64,000 nt of DNA from Neomicrococcus lactis. Lineage in GTDB: Bacteria; Actinomycetota; Actinomycetes; Actinomycetales; Micrococcaceae. Within the stretch, counting starts at the first letter, position 1. Each line of letters starts with the position of its first letter. The stretch spans positions 372,001 to 436,000 of the forward strand of contig NZ_JACHBL010000001.1 in the NCBI RefSeq assembly GCF_014200305.1, read 5' to 3'. Below are positions 57,381-64,000 of this stretch, piece by piece. The position numbers were made by a program, and so were the translations under genes. The notes beneath the pieces were generated by a model. The model was not told where the DNA came from. It was given only the letters and a program-made list of their open reading frames with translations, and did not search any database.

Positions 57381-57415
57381 AGGAGGGCCGGGAGAAATCC
57401 CGGCCTTCCTCTTTT
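57381..57415 (+). terminator. terminator of the DUF4193 gene
   Basis: Thirteen-bp stem with one G-U pair (57381-57393 with 57398-57410), GAAA tetraloop and CTTTT tail. Confidence 0.9.
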
Positions 57416-57450
57416 GTATCTATAGCTTTGTGGAGAACGAAACGCCGTTC

Positions 57451-57954
57451 TTAGAGCGTCTGCTCTGCAGCGCGCTGCGCGGTGGGCTTGGTTGCCTCGA
57501 GCGCTGCGACGAACTTCTCGGGGTGGCGCGTGGACACCAACCAGTACGGGGTGGCGTCGCGCTCGTCGGTGATTTCCATCTTCACCACGGGATCAATCCA
57601 GCCGCGGAAGCACATGAACGCCGTGCCATTGAGGCCGCGGCCGCGTTCGAAGAACGCATCGTCCTTGCGGTGGCTGCTGAACTCGCCAATGAATTCGCGC
57701 TCAATCGACGCACGGCCCACCGAAACTCGCTCCGGAGTGACCTCGATCTTCGCGATGGCCATGACGGTCAGAATGGTCATGATGAGGATGAAAACGGCGC
57801 CAACTACTGAGCTCCACAAGACGGAGATGGGTGCGAATGCGAGCGCCAAGGCGCCACCGCCGGCAATGATCACTGCCCAGATCCACCACGCTGGCCACAG
57901 TGTCTCGGTATAGGTGGTTGCGGGCGCGGAAGCAGAAGGCGTAGTAGAGGACAT
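57451..57954 (-). CDS. DUF3093 membrane protein
   Basis: A 167-residue protein with a short Ser/Thr/Ala-rich start, two membrane helices near residues 23-40 and 45-65 (WWIWAVIIAGGGALALAF; SVVGAVFILIMTILTVMAI) and a soluble C-terminal domain with ERVSVGRASIEREFIGE, NGTAFMCFRGWIDPVVKM and PYWLVSTRHPEKF, the DUF3093 signature. Unknown function. The ATG at 57954 is chosen because TATCCT ends six bases before it (leaderless); the open frame continues upstream without a plausible start. Confidence 0.9.
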   Translation of the reverse strand: MSSTTPSASAPATTYTETLWPAWWIWAVIIAGGGALALAFAPISVLWSSVVGAVFILIMTILTVMAIAKIEVTPERVSVGRASIEREFIGEFSSHRKDDAFFERGRGLNGTAFMCFRGWIDPVVKMEITDERDATPYWLVSTRHPEKFVAALEATKPTAQRAAEQTL

Positions 57955-57960
57955 GTCTCT

Positions 57961-57966
57961 AGGATA
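57961..57966 (-). promoter_or_regulatory. -10 box of the DUF3093 gene, leaderless arrangement
   Basis: TATCCT on the minus strand, six bases before ATG at 57954. Confidence 0.4.
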
Positions 57967-58111
57967 TTGCACCTGCCTGAGAGCTCGTGCCGAAGAAGTT
58001 CCGTCAGGCGAAGTCTCAGACAATTTACTGAACGTTGACTGAAAGCGGCAGGGACGGTCCACACGCCGCGCTAAAGTGGACTCGCAGACGCTAGATACTA
58101 CTGAGGGATTT

Positions 58112-58582
58112 ATGACGAACGCCCCTGAGCCATTGAGCATCCAGATGGTCATGCTGGACCCAGACCTCGAGCCGCCGAGCTACGCCCATCCTGGCGATGC
58201 TGGCGCTGACTTGCGTGCGCGTGAGTCTGTGACGTTGGGGCCGGGGGAGCGAGTCTTGGTGCCGACTGGCGTAGCGCTGGCGCTGCCGTTTGGATACGTG
58301 GGTTTGGTTCACCCGCGCTCGGGCTTGGCCACCAAGCACGGCATCACGGTAGTGAATGCTCCCGGAACGGTTGACGCTGGCTACCGCGGTGAAATCAAGG
58401 TCACGTTGCTCAACACGGATTTGCACGAGTCCATGACCTTTGAACGCGGGGACCGCATTGCGCAGTTGGTCATTCAGCGCGTAGAGCAAGCAGTTTTTGT
58501 ACAGGTGGATTCTTTGGAAGATTCGGTGCGAGGTACCGGTGGATTTGGTTCAACGGGCGGATTCTCCGCGGCGAACCAGTAA
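58112..58582 (+). CDS. dut: dUTP diphosphatase
   Basis: Hydrolyses dUTP to dUMP, keeping uracil out of DNA and supplying thymidylate synthesis. ATG at 58112 with GAGGG upstream gives 156 residues. The five trimeric dUTPase motifs are visible: HPGDAGADLRA, HPRSGLATKHGI, NAPGTVDAGYRGEI, RGDRIAQLVIQ and, at the C-terminus, RGTGGFGSTGG, the P-loop-like arm over the active site. First gene of an operon with DUF3710, OB-fold and DUF3159 genes, spacings 16, 19 and 3 bases. Confidence 0.97.
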   Translation: MTNAPEPLSIQMVMLDPDLEPPSYAHPGDAGADLRARESVTLGPGERVLVPTGVALALPFGYVGLVHPRSGLATKHGITVVNAPGTVDAGYRGEIKVTLLNTDLHESMTFERGDRIAQLVIQRVEQAVFVQVDSLEDSVRGTGGFGSTGGFSAANQ

Positions 58583-58598
58583 GAGTGAGGAAATAAAG

Positions 58599-59327
58599 AT
58601 GTTTGGTCGCAAGAAGAACGCAGCCGCAGCGGTAGCTCCTGAAACCGAAATCGAGGCCGAGACGGTTGAGTCGGCCGAGGCTGAAGAGGCGCGCCCGACA
58701 AAGAAGAGCGGTCCCACCACGGGCCCATACGACGTCGCCGATCGGCCGAAGACGGACGATTACGTTGATCTCGGCTCACTTCTGGTGAAGCCAGTTGAAG
58801 GCGTGAACTTGCGATTGGAACTGGAAGAAGCGACTCAGCGCGTCATCGCGGTGGGCCTGCAGGACGAGCAGTCCAGCGTGCAGCTTCAGGCGTTCTCTGC
58901 CTCGAAATCCGACGGCTTGTGGGACGGCATCAGCGCGCAGATCGAAGAGAGCGTGACCCAACAGGGTGGCATCGTTGATCGTGTTGATGGACGCTTCGGC
59001 GAAGAAGTGCTTGCTCGTGTTCCGGCTACCGGAGCAGACGGCACGAAGGGCCACATGGTGGCTCGCTTCATCGGTATCGACGGACCGCGCTGGTTCCTCC
59101 GTGGCGTCATCGGCGGAGAAGCCGCGCTCAACAAGCAGCTCGCCCAGAAGATCGAGGACTGCATTTCCGAGATCATCGTGGTTCGCGGTAGCAACCCGAT
59201 GCCTCCCGCTGAGTTGTTGCCACTGAACATGCCTGCTGAGGTTGTGGAGGCCGCTGCCGAGCAGTCGAATGCTTCTGAGCTTCGCAGCGCTCCAGAACGC
59301 GGTCCTGAAATCACCGAGATTCGTTAG
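58599..59327 (+). CDS. DUF3710 protein
   Basis: A 242-residue cytoplasmic protein. ATG at 58599 follows GTGAGGAAATAAAG. A basic MFGRKKN start and an acidic stretch (ETEIEAETVESAEAEEA) precede the DUF3710 domain: GPYDVADRP, YVDLGSLLVKPVEGVNLRLE, VQLQAFSASKSDGLWDGI and ARFIGIDGPRWFLRGVIGG. Function unknown; conserved beside dut in nearly all actinobacteria. Confidence 0.92.
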   Translation: MFGRKKNAAAAVAPETEIEAETVESAEAEEARPTKKSGPTTGPYDVADRPKTDDYVDLGSLLVKPVEGVNLRLELEEATQRVIAVGLQDEQSSVQLQAFSASKSDGLWDGISAQIEESVTQQGGIVDRVDGRFGEEVLARVPATGADGTKGHMVARFIGIDGPRWFLRGVIGGEAALNKQLAQKIEDCISEIIVVRGSNPMPPAELLPLNMPAEVVEAAAEQSNASELRSAPERGPEITEIR

Positions 59328-59346
59328 TCGCGAGGATTCTCGAAAC

Positions 59347-59682
59347 ATGCCACAGCTTCCAGCCGTCACTATTAACGATTTTTCGCAGCTGCCTGACCGC
59401 GGCGCCATTGAGGCCCGGGGTCACGTTGACTCGGTGCTGATCTTGCCGTCGAACCAGGCGCCCGAATACGCGGTCTTGGTGGCGGCTCAGCCGGCCCCTC
59501 CGGGCGGTCGCCGAGGAACGGTACCCCGAATTCGTCTGGTCTTTATTGGCCAGCGACGGGTGCCAGGAATTGACGCAGGAACCATGTTGGCGTTTCGGGG
59601 AACTGTGGGAGTGGTGGACAACATTCACACCATTTACAACCCGAGCTACGAAATTTTGCCAGCCATTGAGGACAACGAGTAA
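59347..59682 (+). CDS. OB-fold nucleic-acid-binding-like protein
   Basis: A 111-residue protein with an OB-fold pattern: ARGHVDSVLILPSNQAPEYA, then PRIRLVFIGQRRVPGIDAG and TMLAFRGTVG. It lies in the dut operon, 19 bases after the DUF3710 gene; ATG at 59347. The ribosome site is weak (GAGGATTCTCG). Homologues occur in the same place in other actinobacteria and are annotated as OB-fold or tRNA/helicase-type anticodon-binding proteins; no role is proven. Confidence 0.85.
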   Translation: MPQLPAVTINDFSQLPDRGAIEARGHVDSVLILPSNQAPEYAVLVAAQPAPPGGRRGTVPRIRLVFIGQRRVPGIDAGTMLAFRGTVGVVDNIHTIYNPSYEILPAIEDNE

Positions 59683-59685
59683 TAC

Positions 59686-60390
59686 ATGAGCGAAAACCCC
59701 ACCCCGGAATCATTGGCGAAACAGATCGCTCAGTCAGCTGGCGTGCATCGCACCGAGGACGGTCAGGTTGACGTCTTGCGTACCGTCGGCGGTTGGCGCG
59801 GCATTCTGGAGAGTTTGGTTCCCGGGCTGGTGTTCTTGGTGGTCTTCACCGTGACTCAACAGCTCAACCCGTCGCTCATTGCTTCTTTGGCGATCGCCGC
59901 GGTTTTCACCGTGGCCCGTCTGGTGCAAAAGACGCCGGTAACGCAGGCTGTCGCAGGTCTGGCTGGTGTGGTGGTGTGTGCTTTGGTAGCGCGCACCACA
60001 GGTGAGGCTCGCGATTACTACGTACCTGGTTTCTTCACGAACGTCGGCTACGCGGTAGCGCTCATCATTTCCATCCTCGCCAAGTGGCCCATCATGGGCG
60101 TGGTGCTGGGATTCATTCGCGGCGAAGGCACCCACTGGCGTCAAGACCCCCAGCGGATGCGCTCCTACAAGGCCGCAACCTGGATTGTGGTGGGCCTGTT
60201 CGTGGCACGCTTGGCCGTTCAGGTTCCGTTGTACTTCGCCAACATGATTGAAGCCCTAGGGGCGGCTCGCTTGATCATGGGCATTCCGCTCTATGCGGTA
60301 GCGCTGTGGCTTGCGTGGCTCATTTCCCGTCCGGTTCCTGAATCTGAGAACGACGACGAAGCTATCGATTTGATTCACCCCAAGTCCTAG
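59686..60390 (+). CDS. DUF3159 membrane protein
   Basis: A 234-residue membrane protein with about five to six helices (LVPGLVFLVVFTVTQQL, SLIASLAIAAVFTVARLV, TQAVAGLAGVVVCALVA, GYAVALIISILAKWPIMGV, WIVVGLFVARLAVQVPLY, GIPLYAVALWLAWLI). The N-terminus GGWRGILESLVPGLVF, the GEARDYYVPGFFTN loop and the central GFIRGEGTHWRQD are DUF3159 signatures. Last gene of the dut operon, three bases after the OB-fold gene. Function unknown; the neighbouring convergent TrkA proteins suggest, without proof, a role in ion transport. Confidence 0.9.
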   Translation: MSENPTPESLAKQIAQSAGVHRTEDGQVDVLRTVGGWRGILESLVPGLVFLVVFTVTQQLNPSLIASLAIAAVFTVARLVQKTPVTQAVAGLAGVVVCALVARTTGEARDYYVPGFFTNVGYAVALIISILAKWPIMGVVLGFIRGEGTHWRQDPQRMRSYKAATWIVVGLFVARLAVQVPLYFANMIEALGAARLIMGIPLYAVALWLAWLISRPVPESENDDEAIDLIHPKS

Positions 60391-60395
60391 GACTG

Positions 60396-60427
60396 GAGCT
60401 CCGCGGAGGCGGTTAGCTGGGGAGCTC
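60396..60427. terminator. weak hairpin between DUF3159 and trkA genes
   Basis: GAGCTCC/GGAGCTC seven-bp stem (60396-60402 with 60421-60427) and 18-base loop between convergent genes; no T tract. Confidence 0.35.
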
Positions 60428-60430
60428 TCG

Positions 60431-61096
60431 CTAACCGTGCTTGGACTGCAGCACCTCGCGCAGCGCACGTTCGGCCTCGATCGTCGTGACCAAGAAGATC
60501 TCGTCATTGGCTTCGATGAGGTCATCCGGGCTCGGCGTGATCGGGCGCTCGTCGCGCAGAATGGCCACGACAGTTGCGTCTTGAGGCCAAGGCACTCGAC
60601 CCAACGCTTTGCCGATGAGGCGTGAGTCTTCGGGCACCGTGAATTCCACGAGTGATGACACGCCAGTCTGCAGGGTCAGCAGGCGCACCACGTCGCCAAC
60701 TTCCACGGCTTCTTCAACGAGCGCGGTCATGAGTCGTGGCGTGGAGACGGCGACGTCGACGCCCCACGAGTCATCAAACATCCAGTCATTCTTCGGGTTG
60801 TTGACGCGACCTACGGTGCGCTTGACGCCGAATTCGGTCTTGGCCAGAAGCGACACCACGAGGTTGACCTTGTCATCACCAGTGGCGGAAACGGCCACGT
60901 CCATGTCTTCGAGGTGTGCCTCGCGCAAGACGGAAATTTCGCACGCGTCACCGAAGAGCCACTGAGCGCCCTTGAGCCCGGAACGGCCCACGACTTCTGG
61001 CTTCTGATCGATCATGAGCACTTGGTGCCCGTGGGACAGCAGTTCGCGACCGATGCTGGATCCCACAGATCCGGCGCCAATAATGACTACTTTCAC
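60431..61096 (-). CDS. TrkA-family potassium-uptake regulatory protein (second of a pair)
   Basis: A 221-residue cytoplasmic protein: an RCK-N Rossmann domain (KVVIIGAGSVGSSIGREL with the G-x-G-x2-G NAD-binding motif, acidic Asp at the end of strand 2 in VLMIDQK) and an RCK-C domain from about residue 140 (VEFTVPEDSRLIGKALGRV). Such proteins gate Trk/Ktr potassium channels in response to NAD(H) or nucleotides. Its ATG overlaps the upstream trkA stop by four bases. Equivalent to one of the CeoB/CeoC pair of mycobacteria. Confidence 0.93.
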   Translation of the reverse strand: MKVVIIGAGSVGSSIGRELLSHGHQVLMIDQKPEVVGRSGLKGAQWLFGDACEISVLREAHLEDMDVAVSATGDDKVNLVVSLLAKTEFGVKRTVGRVNNPKNDWMFDDSWGVDVAVSTPRLMTALVEEAVEVGDVVRLLTLQTGVSSLVEFTVPEDSRLIGKALGRVPWPQDATVVAILRDERPITPSPDDLIEANDEIFLVTTIEAERALREVLQSKHG

Positions 61097-61776
61097 AGTT
61101 CTTCCTCAACACTGGTGGCTGGCGCGTTAGAGACCACTCGGTCAATCTCAGACTCTTTCGCAAGAGGCATCATCGCGTGCAAGACGTCGCCTTGCTGGTA
61201 CCGCATCTTGGGTGTGGGGAGAATTCCTTGGCCGAAGCGCGTGACGTAGGCAATGCGGACGCCGGCTGCCTCTTCGATGTCGGTAAGCGCATGCCCATAC
61301 CAATCCTCGTGGACGGTTATTTCTCCAAGCACCAGGCGACCGGATGCTTCGCGGAAATCACCAATGCGTGCGTGGTCAGGCAAGATCAGTCTCAAGACTT
61401 GATCGGCGCTCCAGCGCACAGCTGCCACCGTAGGGATTCCCAGGCGCTGGTAGATTTCGGCGCGTCCTGGGTCATAGATTCGAGCGACAACGTGTTCAAC
61501 GTGATACTGCTCGCGAGCCACACGGGTGGCCAGAATGTTTGAGTTATCGCCACTCGATACGGCGGCGAACGCGTAGGCCTCTTCAATGCCGGCGCGTTCT
61601 AGCGTGTCCCGGTCAAAACCGACGCCGGTGACCTTGCGGCCGGAGAAATCGCGGCGCAATCGCCGGAACGCGCGGTCGTCTTGATCGATGATGGCCACGA
61701 AATGGCCACTGTCTTCAAGGGTGTGCGCGAGCGTGACTCCTACACGTCCACAACCCATGATTACAAAATGCGCCAT
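61093..61776 (-). CDS. TrkA-family potassium-uptake regulatory protein (first of a pair)
   Basis: A 227-residue RCK protein. ATG at 61776 is chosen because MAHFVIMGCGRVGVTLAHTL starts the Rossmann fold directly; the open frame extends 16 codons upstream without support. The Asp of IIDQDDRAFRRL binds NAD ribose; SSGDNSNILA is the second nucleotide motif; RCK-C follows from about residue 135. Overlap with the next gene (ATGA) shows they form an operon and probably a hetero-oligomer. The Trk membrane subunit is not seen in the window, so the partner may be encoded elsewhere. Confidence 0.93.
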   Translation of the reverse strand: MAHFVIMGCGRVGVTLAHTLEDSGHFVAIIDQDDRAFRRLRRDFSGRKVTGVGFDRDTLERAGIEEAYAFAAVSSGDNSNILATRVAREQYHVEHVVARIYDPGRAEIYQRLGIPTVAAVRWSADQVLRLILPDHARIGDFREASGRLVLGEITVHEDWYGHALTDIEEAAGVRIAYVTRFGQGILPTPKMRYQQGDVLHAMMPLAKESEIDRVVSNAPATSVEEEL

Positions 61777-61862
61777 CTTCCACAGCCTCTCATGCATGCG
61801 TGATCTGTGGAGATTTTTCCACAAGTTCAGCTCAGAATAAGTTTTGCACGGATAGAAGGGAC

Positions 61863-61868
61863 TACCGT
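61863..61868 (+). promoter_or_regulatory. possible -10 box of the APC permease gene
   Basis: TACCGT, six bases before the GTG at 61875. The match to TANNNT with the window's usual spacing supports that start codon. Confidence 0.35.
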
Positions 61869-61874
61869 GGTTCC

Positions 61875-63920
61875 GTGCTGTCTTTTCTTGATGCTCTCAA
61901 ACGAGCCGTGGTGGGTCAGCCGTTCAAAACGCGGCGCATCCCCGATAAGCCCATGTCCAAAAGACTGGCGTTGCCGCTTTTGTCGGCGAACCCACTCTCT
62001 TCCGTGGCGTACGCCCCGGACGAAATCATCCTGACGCTTGCCGTCGCTGGACTCGCCGCGATGCACCTTGCGCCGTGGGTGGGGGTCGCTGTTGCGGTCA
62101 TCATGTTCGTGATCATTTTGTCCTACCGGGAGTCCGTCAAGGCCTACCCATCAGGCGGTGGTGACTACGAAATCGCCAAGACGAACATCGGTCCGCGAGC
62201 CGGAGTCATCGTGGCAGCCGCCCTCCTGGTGGACTTCGTGCTCACCGTGGCGGTGTCCATGTCCTCGGCAGCGCACTATGTCATCGCAATGTTCCCCGGG
62301 CTCGCCGGAAGCCAAGGCCTCATCGCGGGCTGCGGCGTCGTCATCCTGACCCTTCTGAATTTGCGGGGCCGCGCCAAGAACCGCCTGCTCGCCACCCTTC
62401 CGGTAGTCCTTTTCGTGACAGCGCTATTGGCCCTCATCATCGTGGGCAGTATTCGGGCCGCGACCGGAACGCTAGCGCACGTCGCCTCGGCGGACTTTGA
62501 GATTGTTCCTGAAGCAAACCTCGAGTCCGGGTTGACTGGGTTCCTCGGCGTACTCGTCGTGCTGAGAGCCTTCTCCACTGGCGCCGCTGCGATGACGGGC
62601 ATCGAAGGACCGATCTCCAACGTTCAAGCGCTCAAGCCGCCGCGTGCTCGCAACGCAGGCATCATTCTCTTGCTCCTGGGCGTCACCGCTGCCGTGCTCT
62701 CTATCGGGCTAATGTTTTTGGCACGGGCCGCAAACATCCAAGTGGCCGAGGATCCTCACGAGAACTTGCGACTCAACGGGGGAGAGATCCCGGCGAACTA
62801 CGTTCAGGACCCCGTTCTTGGGCAGCTTGCGCACGCGGTCTTCGGACTCAAGTCGCCGCTGTTCTATGTGTTGGGCGTGCTGACCATCCTGGTCCTGATC
62901 ACGGCCGGCCACATGGCGTTCCGTTCCTTCCCGAACCTCGCATCGCTTCTGGCACACGATGGCTACTTGCCCCGCCAGCTACGTCGCCGCGGCGATCGGC
63001 TCGGGTACAGCAACGGCATTTTTGCCCTGGGCCTCGCCGCGTTGTTGCTCGTGATTGTCTTCCAAGCACACCTCACCTCGCTCATCCAGCTGTACGTGGT
63101 GGGCGTGTTCGTATCCTTCACACTCAGCCAGCTCGGCATGTTGCGTCACTGGGGTCGCAAGGCTCGCCACACGGCCGACAAGCACATCCGCCTTCGCATC
63201 GCCCGCTCGCGGGTGCTAAACCTCGTGGGCTTGGTGATCACGGCGATGGTGCTCTTTATTGTCCTGCTGACGCGTCTGACGCTCGGTGCATGGCTTGCCA
63301 TCGCGGCTATCGGCATCCTGTACCTGATCATGCATTCCATCCATGCGCACTACGAGCAAGTGGAACGCGAACTCAAGATCGAGAACGTTCAGAACTCGCG
63401 CACGCTGCCTTCGCGCGTGCATGCGCTCATCCTGGTCTCATCCATCCGCAAACCAGTTCTCCGGGCCGTGGCCTTCGCTCGTGCGTCCCGTCCAAGCCGC
63501 CTTGAAGCGCTCGTGGTGGATGTCGAGTCTGAGGCTACCGAGCGCACGCTGAAAGCCTGGGATGCCCTGGAGCTTCCGGTCCCGATCCGCGTGCTGGCCT
63601 CGCCGTATCGAGAAACCACCGCGCCGATCACCGATTACATCCGCTCCATCCGTGCGCGGTACCCTCGAGACCTCGTGGTGGTCTATATCCCCGAATACGT
63701 GGTGGGCCACTGGTGGGAGCAACTGGTTCACAACCAGACGGCGCTCCGCATCAAAACCCGCCTCCACTTTGAGCCCGGTGTGGTGGTGGCTTCCGTTCCG
63801 TGGCAGCTCCAGTCCTCGCGCGAGCTGATTGCCCAGTACGACGCCGCAGCTGAAGACAGTGCCGAAAATATCGTCTCGCAGGGCTCGGCAGAAACAACGA
63901 AGGAATCCCATGGATCTTGA
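61875..63920 (+). CDS. APC-superfamily amino acid/cation permease
   Basis: A 681-residue membrane protein with 12 or so helices and a cytosolic C-terminal domain of about 180 residues. Signature near the N-terminus: LPLLSANPLSSVAYAPDEIL-like sequence (LSANPLSSVAYAPDEI), then YPSGGGDYEIAKTNIGPRAG (helix 3 region), and ALLVDFVLTVAVSMSSA. An RAFSTGAAAMTGIEGPISN segment in helix 6 is typical. The C-terminal domain (RKPVLRAVAFARASRPSRLE) resembles a universal-stress-like fold. GTG at 61875 is preferred (see -10 entry); the frame is open to 61800. The start codon of the next gene overlaps its end by eleven bases. Confidence 0.92.
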   Translation: MLSFLDALKRAVVGQPFKTRRIPDKPMSKRLALPLLSANPLSSVAYAPDEIILTLAVAGLAAMHLAPWVGVAVAVIMFVIILSYRESVKAYPSGGGDYEIAKTNIGPRAGVIVAAALLVDFVLTVAVSMSSAAHYVIAMFPGLAGSQGLIAGCGVVILTLLNLRGRAKNRLLATLPVVLFVTALLALIIVGSIRAATGTLAHVASADFEIVPEANLESGLTGFLGVLVVLRAFSTGAAAMTGIEGPISNVQALKPPRARNAGIILLLLGVTAAVLSIGLMFLARAANIQVAEDPHENLRLNGGEIPANYVQDPVLGQLAHAVFGLKSPLFYVLGVLTILVLITAGHMAFRSFPNLASLLAHDGYLPRQLRRRGDRLGYSNGIFALGLAALLLVIVFQAHLTSLIQLYVVGVFVSFTLSQLGMLRHWGRKARHTADKHIRLRIARSRVLNLVGLVITAMVLFIVLLTRLTLGAWLAIAAIGILYLIMHSIHAHYEQVERELKIENVQNSRTLPSRVHALILVSSIRKPVLRAVAFARASRPSRLEALVVDVESEATERTLKAWDALELPVPIRVLASPYRETTAPITDYIRSIRARYPRDLVVVYIPEYVVGHWWEQLVHNQTALRIKTRLHFEPGVVVASVPWQLQSSRELIAQYDAAAEDSAENIVSQGSAETTKESHGS

Positions 63921-64000
63921 ACTCACCCTTGACCGTGTAGCCCACGGCGGACACTGCGTGGCACGCCACGATGGGCGAGTGATCTTTGTTCGTCACGGCA
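63910..64000 (+). CDS. TrmA/RumA-type class I SAM-dependent RNA methyltransferase (3' end missing)
   Basis: Only the first 30 codons are in the window: a start at ATG 63910, overlapping the permease stop by eleven bases, then ELTLDRVAHGGHCVARHDGR and VIFVRHG. This is the beginning of an N-terminal TRAM domain, as in TrmA/RlmC/RlmD-type RNA uridine-5-methyltransferases; the gene order permease-methyltransferase is standard in actinobacteria (before dxs). The catalytic part lies beyond the window edge. Confidence 0.8.
   Translation, partial: MDLELTLDRVAHGGHCVARHDGRVIFVRHG

Noticed and set aside
60396-60427. Strong terminator between DUF3159 and trkA genes
   Set aside because: Only a seven-bp stem with a long loop and no T tract; kept as a low-confidence feature only.

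Overview
The window is an ordinary, gene-dense stretch of chromosome from a high-G+C Gram-positive bacterium (Actinomycetota), most likely a member of the family Micrococcaceae with moderate G+C. This is inferred from the gene content: polyphosphate glucokinase, a sigma-70 factor with an acidic and Lys/Ala-rich N-terminal extension, SepH, a fused CydDC transporter, tricorn-like protease, and DUF3071/3093/3159/3710/4191/4192/4193 proteins. I see no tRNA, rRNA, CRISPR array, prophage, insertion sequence or plasmid gene. No gene-free gap exceeds about 300 bases.

Layout. 1-6250: end of an RluA-family pseudouridine synthase, then dnaE, hisD and nrdR. 6310-9170: ppgK, map, a 71-residue SPOR-like protein and panB. 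9338-15703: a nitrogen-assimilation block in which the adenylyltransferase glnE follows a non-adenylylated glutamine synthetase (glnA2) and faces an adenylylatable one (glnA1), with a small cupin between. 15869-30603: RDD and DUF4191 membrane proteins, then lipoate and 2-oxoacid dehydrogenase genes (lipB-lipA, and further on lpdA and sucB) and pepA, interrupted by a kinase-like membrane receptor, a giant tricorn-like protease, an OsmC protein and a small membrane protein. The block from pepA to panB resembles the pepB-dlaT-lipB-lipA-glnA1-glnE-glnA2-panB neighbourhood of Mycobacterium tuberculosis. 30872-39064: PAC2 protein, MFS transporter, DUF4192, the primary sigma factor sigA, a small zinc-ribbon protein and topoisomerase IV parE. 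39084-46741: a BlaI repressor and M56 membrane protease next to cydA-cydB-cydDC, with two palindromic operators between them. 46734-55570: a TIGR01777 epimerase, parC, a GNAT/acyl-CoA-synthetase fusion, DUF5998 and a phosphodiesterase. 55622-64000: the conserved actinobacterial block sepH, DUF4193, DUF3093, dut-DUF3710-OB-DUF3159, two TrkA proteins, an APC permease and the start of an RNA methyltransferase.

How it works together. Most genes are housekeeping. The best candidates for something new are: (a) tandem GTTCTAC-N5-GTAGAAC operators placing the cytochrome bd oxidase genes under a BlaI/M56 pair that lacks a beta-lactam sensor; (b) a strongly strand-polar heptamer GGGGGAG, 14 copies on the + strand and none seen on the - strand whatever the gene direction, a candidate chromosome-orienting sequence; (c) a set of genes whose start codon lies 6-7 bases after a TANNNT -10 box, implying leaderless mRNAs; (d) a transmembrane kinase with altered catalytic motifs. 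All reading was by eye; no database search or computation was run.
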